Shown: positions 1 to 11,473 of the stretch, piece after piece
Numbering within the stretch: the stretch's first letter is position 1
How the letters are laid out: each line of letters opens with the position of its first letter
Source of the DNA: Gliomastix tumulicola
Taxonomy: Eukaryota; Ascomycota; Sordariomycetes; Hypocreales; Bionectriaceae
Direction: 5' to 3'
Assembly (NCBI GenBank): GCA_001599755.1
Contig: BCHX01000001.1
Span: forward strand, 2,294,001 to 2,358,000
DNA: 64,000 nucleotides
Position numbers and translations under genes: made by a program
The notes under the pieces: generated by a model
Databases searched by the model: none
Told to the model about the DNA's origin: nothing
What the model saw: the letters and a program-made list of their open reading frames with translations, nothing else

Positions 1-2481
1 TCGGAAGAAGAGGTCCGAGCTGTCCAGAGCAAGGCCCATGAGTTCCTCCTATACACATGCACCACGCCGGGGATCGGTGTGCTGTACCCCACGACAGGTT
101 TCTATCCCAGGCCAAGGGACGATGAGCTTACAAGTAGAAAGTCTCGGTCAGACGGCGGTCCAAGACAGGACCAGTTCAGGGACGGCATACCCGTCTTCAA
201 CTACGTATTGTCCGAGTTTGCCCAGAAGCTCCGCCCATGGTCCAACTTGCGACACAGCCAGTTGCTTGTCTCTATCTTCAAGGCAGCCCCTGAGTTGGTA
301 GCCGACTACTTCCTCAACAACCGTTCCTTCACATTCGACCCCAAGTTATCCATGACATGGATCGGCTACGGAGCCTTCTTGTTCGATACGATGCAGTTGT
401 CTATACCCCCGGCATTTGGCGACAAGGCACAGCATGTCCGAGGCCCTCCCCCGACCACCATTCTCCTAGACAACATCATCCCTCCCCCCATGAACCAAAA
501 GACCCTCATCAAATGTCTCTCATCCAAATCAGACCTCACCTCCTTCTTCGCCGTCAGACTATTGATATTAGCGCTCGAGAAACTTGCCAAGGCCCTCGAG
601 ATGTTGGACAACAGCAGCTCCCGCAAGGAGGGCTCCATCTGGAAAGAGGCATCCCGCAGTCTCGTCGACGCCTTTTGCCAGCGCGTACCGGACATGAAGG
701 AGATTGTCCGCGCTTACAAGGGCATCCCCACAGAGAGTTTCCTGCGCAAGACACTTTGCAGTCGTCTCCTGCGACTGTACTACGAGGTCGTACCACGACT
801 GGCCCTAGCCGCCAACTTTGACGTGTCACCTCTATTCGTGGACGTGCTGCGGAGTTTGAACCACGAAGAGGAGGCCACGGAGGCTAGGGAGTTCGCCGTT
901 ATGGAGCTGGAGAATCTGATCGCCATTGCTGGGTACTCGCCCGGTATGCGGTGGTTTGCAAAAATAGACAGTCTATCCAGTGGTGGCGGCTCCTTGCCCT
1001 TCACGGCGCTTGTGAAGCTCCTATGCGTCGACAAGAAACGCACGCCCTCGGAGCAGATACGCCAGGTGTCGACGGTTGTCGCTATCGAGGCGCAGCTGAT
1101 CACGAAAGCGCAAGGGCTGGCCTTACTAGTCCAGGCGCTGAGATGCGCCGCAGATCACAAGGATGTCCAGGATATGACTCCCGTGTGGGCGTTCCTGGAT
1201 AACTGCATAAACCGCTGTGCGTCTTCCCCCATCAAGTACCTCGAGCTGCTCGAGACAGAATTTGGGGGCGCCAAGCCCTCCTCAGAGAGCGGTAACCTGT
1301 CACTGTTGGATATCGCCATCGCCGAGCAGCTGCCCTTTGTCCTGAGCTCAGGAAAGGGCGACTACAAGGCGCTTGCGAAGTTCTTATCGCTGTATTTCAA
1401 CGCCATCTACATCGCAGACAGCAACAACCCCTTAGTTGGCAGGTTACATGAGGATGTGTCCAAAAGATTCTCGGCGGTTTCCGTCAAAATGCCAGAGCTG
1501 GGCGCCTCGTCAGAGACCAAGGCGCTCAAGAAATATCCCCTCAACCTCGAGCCCGAAGCCCAGGAAGACCCCAAAGAAACCAGCCCTCATGTCGGCCTCA
1601 GCACCGCCGAATTAGAAGAGCTCTTACATCACCCCCTCCCAGCAGAAGAGGACACATCCCCCCTCGTCAAATGGTCAACCCGCAACGTCGAAGACCTCGT
1701 CGAGGACGGCTGGGCCGCACGTCTCGTCCGCCTCCTCGCCTCGGAGCACATCCACATCCGCAAGGAGGCCCTCACCAACATCTTCAAGATGGCCGCCAAG
1801 ATCAAGGAGTCCTCGTACGAGGAGAAGGACCAGGTCTGGCTCCTCCTCTCCGAGGCCGCCGAGTCCTCGTCGCGCCTCGTCGGCGACCGGCCCGTCCCGT
1901 CCGCCTTCACCGCCTTCGCCGTGCACGCGCTCGACGTCCTCCGGAACCCGCTGCATCCGCTGTACCCCAAGATCAACACGTACCTCACGCGGGACCCCGT
2001 CTGGCGGGCGGACAAGCTGCCACTCGCACACGATATCCTCCACGGCGCGCCGTCAGAGGACGACCGGTACTACACGGAGGTCACGTGGTTGCTGACGTAT
2101 CTGCTCGATGCGCTCGTCACGCCGGGGGATCTCGATGTGTTCCGCCGGAAGGGCTGGTTCGAGAAGATTCTCGCCCTGGGCGCCAACCCGCATCTTCGGT
2201 TCAACATCAAGACCCGTATCCTGCGTATCGTATACCGTGCGTCGACGATCCCTTCGGGGAGCACGACGCTCATCACGCGGTTCGGCATCATCAGCTGGCT
2301 TGATGCGCAGAGGGCAGCGTGTGTCGTCAAGGACGAGGCTGCCGTGTTCGAGGGTGTGATGAAGCGCGTCTGGGATACATGTGATCAAGAGAGGGCCACA
2401 GAATGGAGTCGGGGTGGTATCCCAAGATTGATGAGCAATCTAGATAGGAGGGTAACGAAAAACAATGAAGAGTCCAAATAG
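1..2481 (+). CDS. URB1: URB1/NPA1 nucleolar pre-60S ribosome biogenesis protein (3' part)
   Basis: The reading frame is open from base 1 to the stop at 2481, so the true start lies upstream; the first GTG at 79 is not a real start. About 826 residues are visible. The leucine-rich helical protein matches the C-terminal half of Urb1/Npa1, a large HEAT-like nucleolar scaffold for early 60S pre-ribosomes. Supporting stretches are the helical block around PVFNYVLSEFAQKLRPW and the conserved tail with LRFNIKTRILRIVYRAS and FGIISWLDAQRAA. Family knowledge: Urb1 acts with Npa2, Dbp6 and Rsa3 in domain I assembly of 25S rRNA. No intron is needed in the visible part. It converges on the class V chitin synthase, with 526 bp between the stops. 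Confidence 0.85.
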   Translation, partial: SEEEVRAVQSKAHEFLLYTCTTPGIGVLYPTTGFYPRPRDDELTSRKSRSDGGPRQDQFRDGIPVFNYVLSEFAQKLRPWSNLRHSQLLVSIFKAAPELVADYFLNNRSFTFDPKLSMTWIGYGAFLFDTMQLSIPPAFGDKAQHVRGPPPTTILLDNIIPPPMNQKTLIKCLSSKSDLTSFFAVRLLILALEKLAKALEMLDNSSSRKEGSIWKEASRSLVDAFCQRVPDMKEIVRAYKGIPTESFLRKTLCSRLLRLYYEVVPRLALAANFDVSPLFVDVLRSLNHEEEATEAREFAVMELENLIAIAGYSPGMRWFAKIDSLSSGGGSLPFTALVKLLCVDKKRTPSEQIRQVSTVVAIEAQLITKAQGLALLVQALRCAADHKDVQDMTPVWAFLDNCINRCASSPIKYLELLETEFGGAKPSSESGNLSLLDIAIAEQLPFVLSSGKGDYKALAKFLSLYFNAIYIADSNNPLVGRLHEDVSKRFSAVSVKMPELGASSETKALKKYPLNLEPEAQEDPKETSPHVGLSTAELEELLHHPLPAEEDTSPLVKWSTRNVEDLVEDGWAARLVRLLASEHIHIRKEALTNIFKMAAKIKESSYEEKDQVWLLLSEAAESSSRLVGDRPVPSAFTAFAVHALDVLRNPLHPLYPKINTYLTRDPVWRADKLPLAHDILHGAPSEDDRYYTEVTWLLTYLLDALVTPGDLDVFRRKGWFEKILALGANPHLRFNIKTRILRIVYRASTIPSGSTTLITRFGIISWLDAQRAACVVKDEAAVFEGVMKRVWDTCDQERATEWSRGGIPRLMSNLDRRVTKNNEESK

Positions 2482-3007
2482 TGTAATCATACGAGCTATA
2501 CATAAAGCCTCTGGATAGAAACAACATAAATCAAAAGATGGCACATGTCATAGAACGTTCAAACTATTCTCTTCTGATTTACGACAGTCATAATATTCCA
2601 AAAAAAAATACAAACAGAGCACCCTCGTGCGGCTACTAGTACCTAAACGAAAGCAGATTTCCCAGACAGATGTACGCCTGTGCCGACGTCCCAATTTCCA
2701 TCCCAAGGCTTTAATAGTTTGGCAAACGAACAATCTTCGCGCCCCCTTTTTTTTCTCTTAAAGAGCCAAAAAAAACATGATAGGGAATGTTGTGTTGAGG
2801 GGGGATAAAAGATGGTGGTGGTGAGATCATGGAGAGATAGCCATCTCCAACGAGTCCCGAACGTGTCCCCCCGAGCATGACGTGGCCAAATTATTATTCA
2901 AGATATGACAAGAATCTTAAGCAAAAAAAAAAGAGAAATGGATAGGGGGATGCTGTTGAGCCTATCCAGCGCATTATTAATATGATATATGCCGTTGGCG
3001 TGGATAA
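2482..3007. other. Convergent intergenic region (3' ends of URB1 and class V chitin synthase)
   Basis: No supported gene. The stretch is A/T-rich with homopolymer runs (T tract near 2748, A tracts near 2770 and 2922) and TATA-like blocks near 2975-2990, as expected for two facing 3' UTRs and polyadenylation sites. Confidence 0.6.
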
Positions 3008-6000
3008 TCACATCTGGCCAGAGATGATGGCTTCGGTGGCTGCAGTACGTCGTTAGTGATGGGTTGGTCATTTACTTATGTGCAGAAGCGATATGTTACG
3101 TACCATTGTTGATGTATTGCCTCTTCGCGTCCAGGGGCACGCCGAAACGGCCCTCAAGCTCCTGCTTGATGCCCTTCTTCGTCACCGTCATGAGGTCAGC
3201 CTTGCTGAGGATCTCACGCATCTCCGCGAGGAGCGCGTCGTCGCTCGGCAGCCCGACCATGTCGTCAGGCGAGAAGAACTGCGAATCCCGGTACGTGCTC
3301 GTGCGGTTCTGCTGGCCCAGGCCCATCTCGGAGGGCGCGAGGGACATGCGCGAGAGGTTGCGCGAGTCGTACGGGCTGTGGTGGTTGTGCTGCTGCTGCT
3401 GCTGCTGCTGATGGTGCTGCAGGCCCACGGTCGAGCCAGGACGGCTGGGATAGTAGGCGTACTCGGAGACGATGCCCTGGGCCTTGGTGCCGTAGCTGTA
3501 GCCCGAGACCTCGGACTGCGTCTCGTCCCGGCCGGTCTGGACCTCCCAGAGCTCGGCCTGATAGTCCTCCCACTTCTTGCGCGGGATCGAGGCGGGGTCG
3601 AACTTGCCCTCGTCGGAGATGACGATCTTCTTGCCCTTCTCGCCGGCAACGACACGAGTGTTACCCCAGTTGAAGTCGTCCATGTTCCAGAAGGCATACA
3701 GGGGAAGACCGAAGCTGAAGACGGGGATGGCCAGAATGTACAGAATCATCCAGCCCACCATCTCCCACTTGCGGCGAAGGATGAAGATGATGGCTTGCAG
3801 ACCGTAGACAGCACCCATGAGGATGAAGGCGGTGATGGGCACCGCAGAAGGGTCGTCGATGAGACGGTAGAAGAGGTAGCCGATGTAGCCGACGGTGACG
3901 GGCTGCACGACAGTACTGAGAAGGTCGACGAAGACGACGAAGCGCATGCTGAAGCAGCAGAAACCACAGAGCTGGGACAGAGGGATGAGCTCGATGAGGT
4001 TGTGCACGGTCGAGTTGATCCAGCGACGTCGCTGCGACATGAAGACGGCCCAGGAGTCCGGCGCAATCGTCCAGGCATGAGCGGCGAAGATGTACTTGGT
4101 CTTGTACTTGGAGTGAAACTTGAGAAGCAGCGTCGTGAGGTAACGATCCTCACCCAGATGCAGAAGATTCTTCATGTGCAGCGTATCAACACGGATCGTA
4201 GAGTATGCGTCGACGACCTCACGGCTGACGAAGAGAGGCTTTCCGGTCTCGGCGGCGCGGATTCGGTACATGGAGAAACAGCCGGGCAAGCAAGTGACGG
4301 AACCGAACAGACTCTCGAAAGCCTTGGACAGATTGTGAGAAATCCAGTACTCGTAGACCTGGATCATGGTGATGAAGGAGGACTTGGCGTTTGTCAGAGC
4401 CGTCTCACCACACACGGCGATCAGGCGAGTGTCGTTGAGGAACGAGGCAACCATGCGAGTAGCCGAGTCAGGGGCAACAACCGTGTCGGCATCAATCTGG
4501 AACATGAACTCGTAGAATGTCGGATTGACGCCGATGATGTTGCGGATCTGGTGGTACATCTCCAGCTCGAGCGGGCTCATGGCCAGGTTGTAGTGAACAC
4601 GGTTGAGGAATCGCATGAGAACCATCTGGGAGTCACGCTTGCCACGGTTTCCGGGACGCGAGACCTCGGAGGGCTTGCCGACCTTGACGATGACCAGGAA
4701 GGGAACGATGTGACCCTGGACCTCGTACAGACCAGAGTAGACCTTGCCCATGTTGTGCTGCTTCAGACCCTCGCCCAGAGACTCGAAGCTCAGCGGCTCG
4801 GGATCAACCGTCTCCGATACGCCGAGAATGTCAAGCACGATCCTAGGGGTAGGACGGTCGTTGCCCTGACCGATAATCATACCATCGCAGATGATGCAGA
4901 GCAGCTTGCGCTTGTCGTCGTAACGCATGCGAGCCGCCGAGTCGATAGCACGTCGGAGGGAGTCCTCGTCCTCGGTGTACGCCGGGATCTGGCACATGAT
5001 GAACTTGTCGAGGTTCTCGGGCAGGTTCTTGCCTCCGAACTGCAAGGCAGCCAAGAACTTGGCGGCAAGAATGGAAGCGAGCATCGCGGAGATGACCAGG
5101 ATGAGATACTCGGCAAACTTGCACTTGACCGAGTTTCTCGTATCGACATCACCAACGTAGAAGAGGTTGTTGAGGCACGTCTCCATCCTGGCCTTCGTAG
5201 CAGCATCGAGGTTCACCGACTCCCAGTACTTGGTGATATCACCTCCAGATCGCTGGCGGAAGAGCGTCTCAACAGCTGGGTCCATGAATTTCGTCAGCGA
5301 GAAGTCAGTCGGCTTCTTGACACCCGGGGGCGCATCCATCCTCAGACCCTCGGTCAGGTACTCAGTGAGATCGTAGACACGGCCGTTGATGCTGGCAAGG
5401 GCCTGCCTTTCGTTGGTGGCGAGCTTCTTCATGAGCTGCTTGGAATAGCCCACGGCTCCCTCCTTGTAGTTGGCTTTGAGCATGACCATCTGCTCGTAGT
5501 ACCAGTCGGGCCTGCTGTCGTTGGTGCCATAGCGGAAGTCATGGTACTTGGCGTTCAAGTCCATGGTGTTGACCAGGGTGGGCGAGCCAGTGAAATTGTC
5601 GCTTCGATAATCCAGGGTGACGGCCGGGTTGACGCTTCCATCCTTGCCCTGGCAGAGAGCCGAGATCTGGACAGGGAAAAGGGTGCTGATGTCCTTGCCG
5701 GCATAGTTGAGGAGATCCTTCTCAGAGACAATGGGAGGGTAGTGGTGCGAGGCAAAGTCACCCAGGTTGATGACGATTCCGCGGATAGACGCATAGGCAT
5801 CGTTACTACCCTTGCCGTCAAAGGATGACAGTTCAGCGGCGCTGTAGACGTACTGGCGCGGGCAGATGAGCATTGGGAAGAAGACGATGAAGAAGATGGC
5901 AACTGCGCACATCAACCAGATGATCATGTTGATAGCCACCTTCTCTCGCCAAGCAACACGGACGTCCTTGCGCGGCATCCCTCCCATCCATCGGATGAGA

Positions 6001-8771
6001 AAGTCGGGAATGAACCAGGTGAGAGTGTATACCATGAAGACCCAGCGCTTTCGGCTGGCGCTGTCCTTGTACTCTTCGACCTCGACCATGGACTTCTCGT
6101 TGCCACGCTCGGCCATCTGCTCACGCGTGTCGAAGTTCTTGAACATGTCTCCAGCACCGAATGCTGAAACGCCAGCTTCGGAGCGAGTATCGTCACCTCC
6201 AAAATAGCCGCCCCTGCTCTTCTCGCCATACATGAGAGGCGTGTTCCCAGACGACACGAGCTGTTCCCTGGAGGCGGCAAAAGCAGCGTGGTCACCAGGC
6301 GTCAGCCCGTCGCCGGTCTCAGAGGTCGTGAAGCCGTATCGGCCGGCCGATGAGGCAGAATCCCCAAGCTGGGCAATCTCCATCCAGCATCTCTCGCTGA
6401 GGAAGACACCGGTCGAACCAACAAAGACCTCGTTGGCGGGCCACTGCTTCTCTTCCACGACGAGTTCCGTCTTTTCGCGCTCGCTACCCACGAGCATGGT
6501 CTCCGACTCGGTCATGCCCAGGAACTCGTTGAAAGGCAGGAAGAGGCTGAAGTCAGCAGTTCGGAGACGCTGGCTGATTTCAGCAATGCCGAAAGTCTGG
6601 AGCTGAGTACGGACGCACTTGCTGTCGAACTGGTTGGCAATGCGTCGATCGTTGGGCTTCAGGCAGAAGATAAAGTACGAGTTGGTATGGGGATCCGCCA
6701 GGACCTTCTGCACATTGTCCAGCGAGGAGAGGAACTGGCCAGAGGCGCCTTGTTCCGTCCCCGTCTTCAGGGATCCGCCGGCTTGGGAGGCGTCGCCCCC
6801 CTCGCTGCCCTGCTCAACAGTCTCGAGCGCGTTGAGCTGCTTGCGTCGGTACGCTGCAGGTGCCTTGCTCCGCTGGGTCCGTCGCGATACCACACTGGGG
6901 GCACGCATGGGCTTGGAACTGACGGTCGCTTGCATAATGGTAGACCGCTCGTTAGGGTGAGTCACAGTCTTCAGAGCATCCTGACCGAACAACCGGGAGA
7001 CGAAGTCACTCTTGCTGGTCTTGACCATGTTGAGGATGTCCCCAGAAATAACTTCGCCATTCTCCTCGATCAACCCCTTGACGGGGTAGTCAACCTCGCC
7101 GGCAAAGTGCTTCACGGTAAACGTGGCAGCAAAGTTGTCAGTGAGGAAGTTGCTTCCAGGCAGCTTGGCAGTAGCAGAAGCGACATCGATCGCCGCATTC
7201 TTGCCCTCGAAGCGCTTCCGCAGGCTCTCGAGGAACTGCATGTCAGTCTTGTTCCGTCTAGTCTGGTCATCCAGGATGCTGAGAAGACCGTTTCCAGACT
7301 TCAAAAGACCCCTAACGGCATCCGTGTTGTCGAAGTAGCTGGTCGGCGGCACACTGACCTCCTCCGACTCGAGCATATCGGCCTTGCGGTCGAAGAAGTA
7401 GTGTAGAGACATGTTGTAGACAGCTTCAACAGCAGCGTTGTTGAGAAGCTGATCAAGCGCAGATCGAGTAGATGACTGCTGGGCAAAGCCGGGGAAATCG
7501 ACGATAGATATGGTGTTCGCAATAGACCCCTCAGCGGCGCAGATACGCTGGTTGATACTCTCCATGATCCACGCAACGAGCAGGGAGTAGAGGGTACGGG
7601 CCAGCTCGTTGGCGTGCGAGCGAGCTCCAACAGGATCAAGCATGACAGTAACACGCTCCTTGTGGATCATCTTGCTCTTGTAGCCCAGCGTCCGCTGAAG
7701 ATCCTGAGCATTCACTCCCAGGAACGCCGCCACAATGGTCAGAGCATCCTTGTTCTTGACACCCGTGAAGCTGTTGGCTCCCTCGTGAGAGAAGCCACCG
7801 CTGTCGTCGGCCGTAGCACTGGTGTCATTGGTTGTCTCAAATTCGAGCTGGCCAATATGGAGAATAGCCGCAAGAACCTGGCAAATCTCCGCAATATCGT
7901 TGCGAGGAAACTCGAGCTTCTTGAGTGCGTTCTTGAACACGGTGAAGCCTTCGGCATCGTTGATGCCAACCTTGAGCTGGGTGGGATGACCCAGATATTT
8001 CCATCGCTGACCCTTGTTCGCCGGGTTGCTGCCACCGTCAAGACCAAGATGGGCCTTCTCGGCATCGCTTGTTCCAGCCAAGAGATAGTATAGAGCATGG
8101 AAGTTACGCTCGCCAGTCGGCACATCCGCAATTCGGCTGCGCTCGAAACGGTGGTCGAGCAGCTTTCCACCCAGAAGAACGGGGCTGCTGCTCGACGATG
8201 TGTCGTACTGCAGCTCGTAGAACAGACCAGCTTTAGAAGCAGTTGGGGTCGTTGCCGTCTTTGTCGTCGTCAGAGTATCGAACACGTAGGCAGCCAGGGA
8301 CATCTTGGTCGACAATGGCGTCGAGGATTTGTTGAGGAGGGCCGTGAGGAGATGAGAACGAAGCGTAGACTTTCCAGAGCCAGATTCACCCCTGAGGTCG
8401 ATTAGTTAGACACACAAACGCTGCAGATACTTTTTGACATGACTGATATCAGTGACTTACAGAAAGACGATAGCCTGGCTCTCAGACCGGTGTCCGAGCC
8501 TCAGATAGGCACGGTCGGCAACCTCCTCGGCGCCAGCCATGGCGCTTCCCTCCTTTCCGCCATCGGTCCCCTTGGTCGAAGAAGAGTATGTATTAAGAGA
8601 GATAAGAGCATGAGACGAAAGCCTCGCAGTGGGATGAGCGGCATGGAAACGACTGGCCAAGTGTGCCGTCAGGTGTGTGTCCGACTGTAGATGTCCCGGC
8701 AGAGAGGGGAGGGAGGGCTGGGTGTGAGCTCCCCCCGTCCCTGAGCCCAGAGAGGGCAGGTTGAGTGCCAT
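3008..8771 (-). CDS. chsV: Class V chitin synthase with N-terminal myosin motor-like domain
   Basis: Exons 8771-8461, 8391-3104 and 3039-3008 give 1876 aa. The first intron (8460-8392) ends just before the P-loop GESGSGKS (residues 105-112). The last intron (3103-3040) restores the conserved C-terminus ending in ISGQM; without it the protein would end abruptly at INNGT. Order of parts: myosin head-like domain (about 1-780, switch II DFPGF near 402), membrane segments near 890-955, cytochrome b5-like fold near 970, and chitin synthase 2-type catalytic domain with QRRRW near 1557. A low-complexity tail with seven glutamines and a DEK-type C-terminal segment follow. It polymerises UDP-GlcNAc into wall chitin at the tip membrane; family members are needed for hyphal wall integrity and often virulence. 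It is head-to-head with a class VII partner. Confidence 0.95.
3388..3410 (-). repeat. CAG/GCT triplet repeat encoding a Q7 tract in the class V chitin synthase tail
   Basis: An uninterrupted GCT-type run on the plus strand reads as seven CAG codons on the coding strand. It is flanked by histidine codons in the low-complexity C-terminal cytoplasmic tail. It is a candidate site of length variation. Confidence 0.8.
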
Positions 8772-11473
8772 GTTGAGCTGGTTGCCAGAGACTGGCTACC
8801 GCTCCAGCGAGTGGCCGGCAAAGGCTCCGTCGACAAAGGAACCGGGTGTAAGTCGCGGCAGGACAGAATCGACCGGAAGTTTAGAGAGGTTTGATTGCTA
8901 GGTAGGGCAACGCGAGTACGGCCGTGACAGTCGGAGGTGTACTACGGGATACAGGGCCGAGTCGAGCACAGCGAGGGGATGTTGGTGAAGTAGAGTGGAA
9001 TTATAAAGCGAGTGTAGTAAGAATAAAGGACAAAACGAATGAGGAAGCGAAACAGAGACGCCCGGCACAGAGCTGCCAACACGATCAGACTGGCCAGAGG
9101 TTGCAATTGGAAGTTTTTGGGAGACAAGACCAGAGGCCTGCTGGGGACTGGAAGGCAGGCATCCCGTCCTCAAGACGACAGGCTGGATCCATTGTTTTTC
9201 TCCCCGAAGGTACCAGTACATGTGGCCCCAGCAGGCGCATGCAGGCATAGCACGACGACGGTGGCACTCAGCGTGCATACGAGGTTTTGTACCGTGCACA
9301 ACGGCTTTTCCCGCACTATGCTGGCCGGTCTCAGGTAGATGGTACCGTGCTATGGATGTTTGCGGGCGTGAGACCTGGGACCTGGCTCGCTCGAGCAGCT
9401 GTTCCAGTACCTGAGACGATGTCTTGCACCTCGACAGCCGGTAATGCAGCCGTCCGCACAGCATGCATGTTTTTGTTTACTCCAGACGACGCTGCAGTCG
9501 AGCTCGAGTCAGGCCAGGTACGGAGCACATTTGGTCATCAAACTGAAATTGAGCCCTCAGACAGTGTGGTGGGGCCGCGAGCTTGGTGCTTAGTGCTTCT
9601 GTCCAGCGACACGAAATGCAAATAATGGACAGTCAGCAGCCGTCGACACACCACCATCATCAGCTCGTGGTGGAGGGATCGGATCACCCCTAAACGCACC
9701 CACCGTACTATGTTTAGACAGGCCATGATGTTCATGCTCCTGTCCTCCGGGGCGCTAAGCCAATGCTTGGTGCTGCGCTCCAGCTCGTTCTCGAACCCCT
9801 AACAACGGACGGCGCGTGTGTGCCACTCCATCACAACAACCCACTAAATAGCCGGTGCTCTCTCGATCCGTTGCAACGCTATCGCCGTGTTTTGTCAACA
9901 CGAAGAATCTGGGGACGAGGGCGGTTGGTTGGCGCTGACGTTTTGGATGGCTTCTTTGTCGTGAGTCGATGGCAAGGACAATGGCCCATGATGGCCACGA
10001 CACGCGATGACCTCATCCCAAATTAAGACATGCAGGTCGTAATATAGCCTGGTCGAGAAAAAACTTGTTGTCAGGCTGGCCAGTGGGCAGGAGATCTTCA
10101 GATTCTCGGCCTGGCAACCTAGCACTGGCTGAAGGATGGCCGATGACCGATGAGCAAGCCAGCATCCATACGAGGGCAGGCCGTGCCATGTGAGAGAGAA
10201 TTTTCTCGTACTGTCCATCCTCCCCCCCTTTTTGCTCGCGAGGTGGCAACAGAATGGGGCCTTTGGGCGTTTAGGGGGTGCCGCGTGCTGCCAACGGTGC
10301 TACCGCCTCGTATTTGCACAGCACAGCCTGCCATCCGCCCACTAACCGGTCAGCGCCCCGCACTGTGTCGATGTGTCTGGCTCGGCTTGATCGCTGGAAT
10401 TGAGACACCCATGCAAGGTGCAATGCAAGTTGCAACCAGTTTTCTCTCCCTTGCGTACGTGAGGTTGTGCTATGGGGGCGCTGAAACAGCTCACGGCCGC
10501 GATGAGGTGCTCGCGGTACCAAGGTACTTCTTGCATGCAGCAACCTGGATGGAAGCAGCTCAGGGGCGTGTGGCTGCCGCATTAGCATTCAGCCACTCAT
10601 CCTCAGCACGTTGAATGGCTCTCTCGCCCAAAAACTCAATTAGATGCATCGTGCCCTAAGGTTTAGTGCCTCGTTGGCGGCCCGGGACAGTTGATCAAGC
10701 CTGAATCCGGTTGGTCACCGGGGGACGACTTGGTCAAAGCCCCTTTCTATTCCCAGACCCGAGGTGCGTGCCAGGGGCATCCACGGCCCAAAGTACAGTA
10801 CATCCACCCCGATATTATCGTGCTCATGCATGGAATGTCCCACCAGACGACCCAAAAGCCCCCTGTCCTGCACAGTGCCAGACATTGTTGGGTGGGCAGC
10901 TTTTTTTTTTTTTCCTAGCCAGGTTCTTGACTGTTGTTGGGTCCAGTCCACAGGCCCCTGTTTGGATGGAAGCACGGAAGGTACGCCTTCAGATGTCCAT
11001 CCGTGCCTGCTCCCAAAGTAACCAAAGTAACCGGGGACCTAGACCGTCGACGCTGACTTCTGGCGAACCTAATCCCATTCATCCCTCCTCACTCGCTTCA
11101 CCCAGTCCCTCGTTGTTGTCGAGCCTGCCTCACTCGCTTTGGCATTTCTTTCGTTAATCTACGTTTCTTGGTTATTGTGGTGAATATCTTGTTGTAATCT
11201 TTTCTATCTACCTACCTACCTACCTACCCACCTCGACCCCTTTGTCAGGAGTGTCTCGACGCGTCCGGCGAATCTCTGCAAGCGACTCTCGATCGAAGCA
11301 TCCAACATCAAGACTTCCCATTACCTTCGATCACTCGTTCTCCAACGGCATTTACAACCCAACCGACCTTGGTGTAACACCATCGATAATCGTCTGCCGT
11401 CCAGAACAGCACTGGTCCTGCAAGGACATCACTTGCAGCTTCCAGTCTCTGGGGCCATTCACCCGACGTCAAC
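8772..11473. promoter_or_regulatory. Shared 2.7 kb divergent promoter region of the class V / class VII chitin synthase pair
   Basis: No convincing gene in either strand; the short ORFs here lack family resemblance and conserved splice logic. The region must hold promoters and leaders of both chitin synthases. Visible landmarks are a T13 tract at 10901-10913, GGTACC-type palindromes near 9208, 9335 and 10517, CT-rich leader sequence from about 11080, and a TACC repeat at 11209-11228. From roughly 11000 to 11473 no ATG occurs on the plus strand, which supports a long uninterrupted 5' UTR for the class VII gene and the choice of ATG 11474. Confidence 0.7.
11209..11228. repeat. TACC tetranucleotide microsatellite (5 units) in the class VII leader
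   Basis: Five perfect copies of TACC in a pyrimidine-rich, ATG-free stretch upstream of the class VII chitin synthase start. It probably lies in the 5' UTR. Confidence 0.85.

Noticed and set aside
3078..5828. Plus-strand open frame of 916 codons opposite the class V chitin synthase
   Set aside because: It lies antisense to conserved catalytic-domain codons; strong third-position GC bias produces long mirror ORFs. The translation is low-complexity (Val/Leu/Asp/Arg) and resembles no family.
8898..9464. 188-codon minus ORF in the chitin synthase intergenic region
   Set aside because: No domain, no homology-like motifs, and composition of random sequence; it more likely lies in the class V upstream leader.
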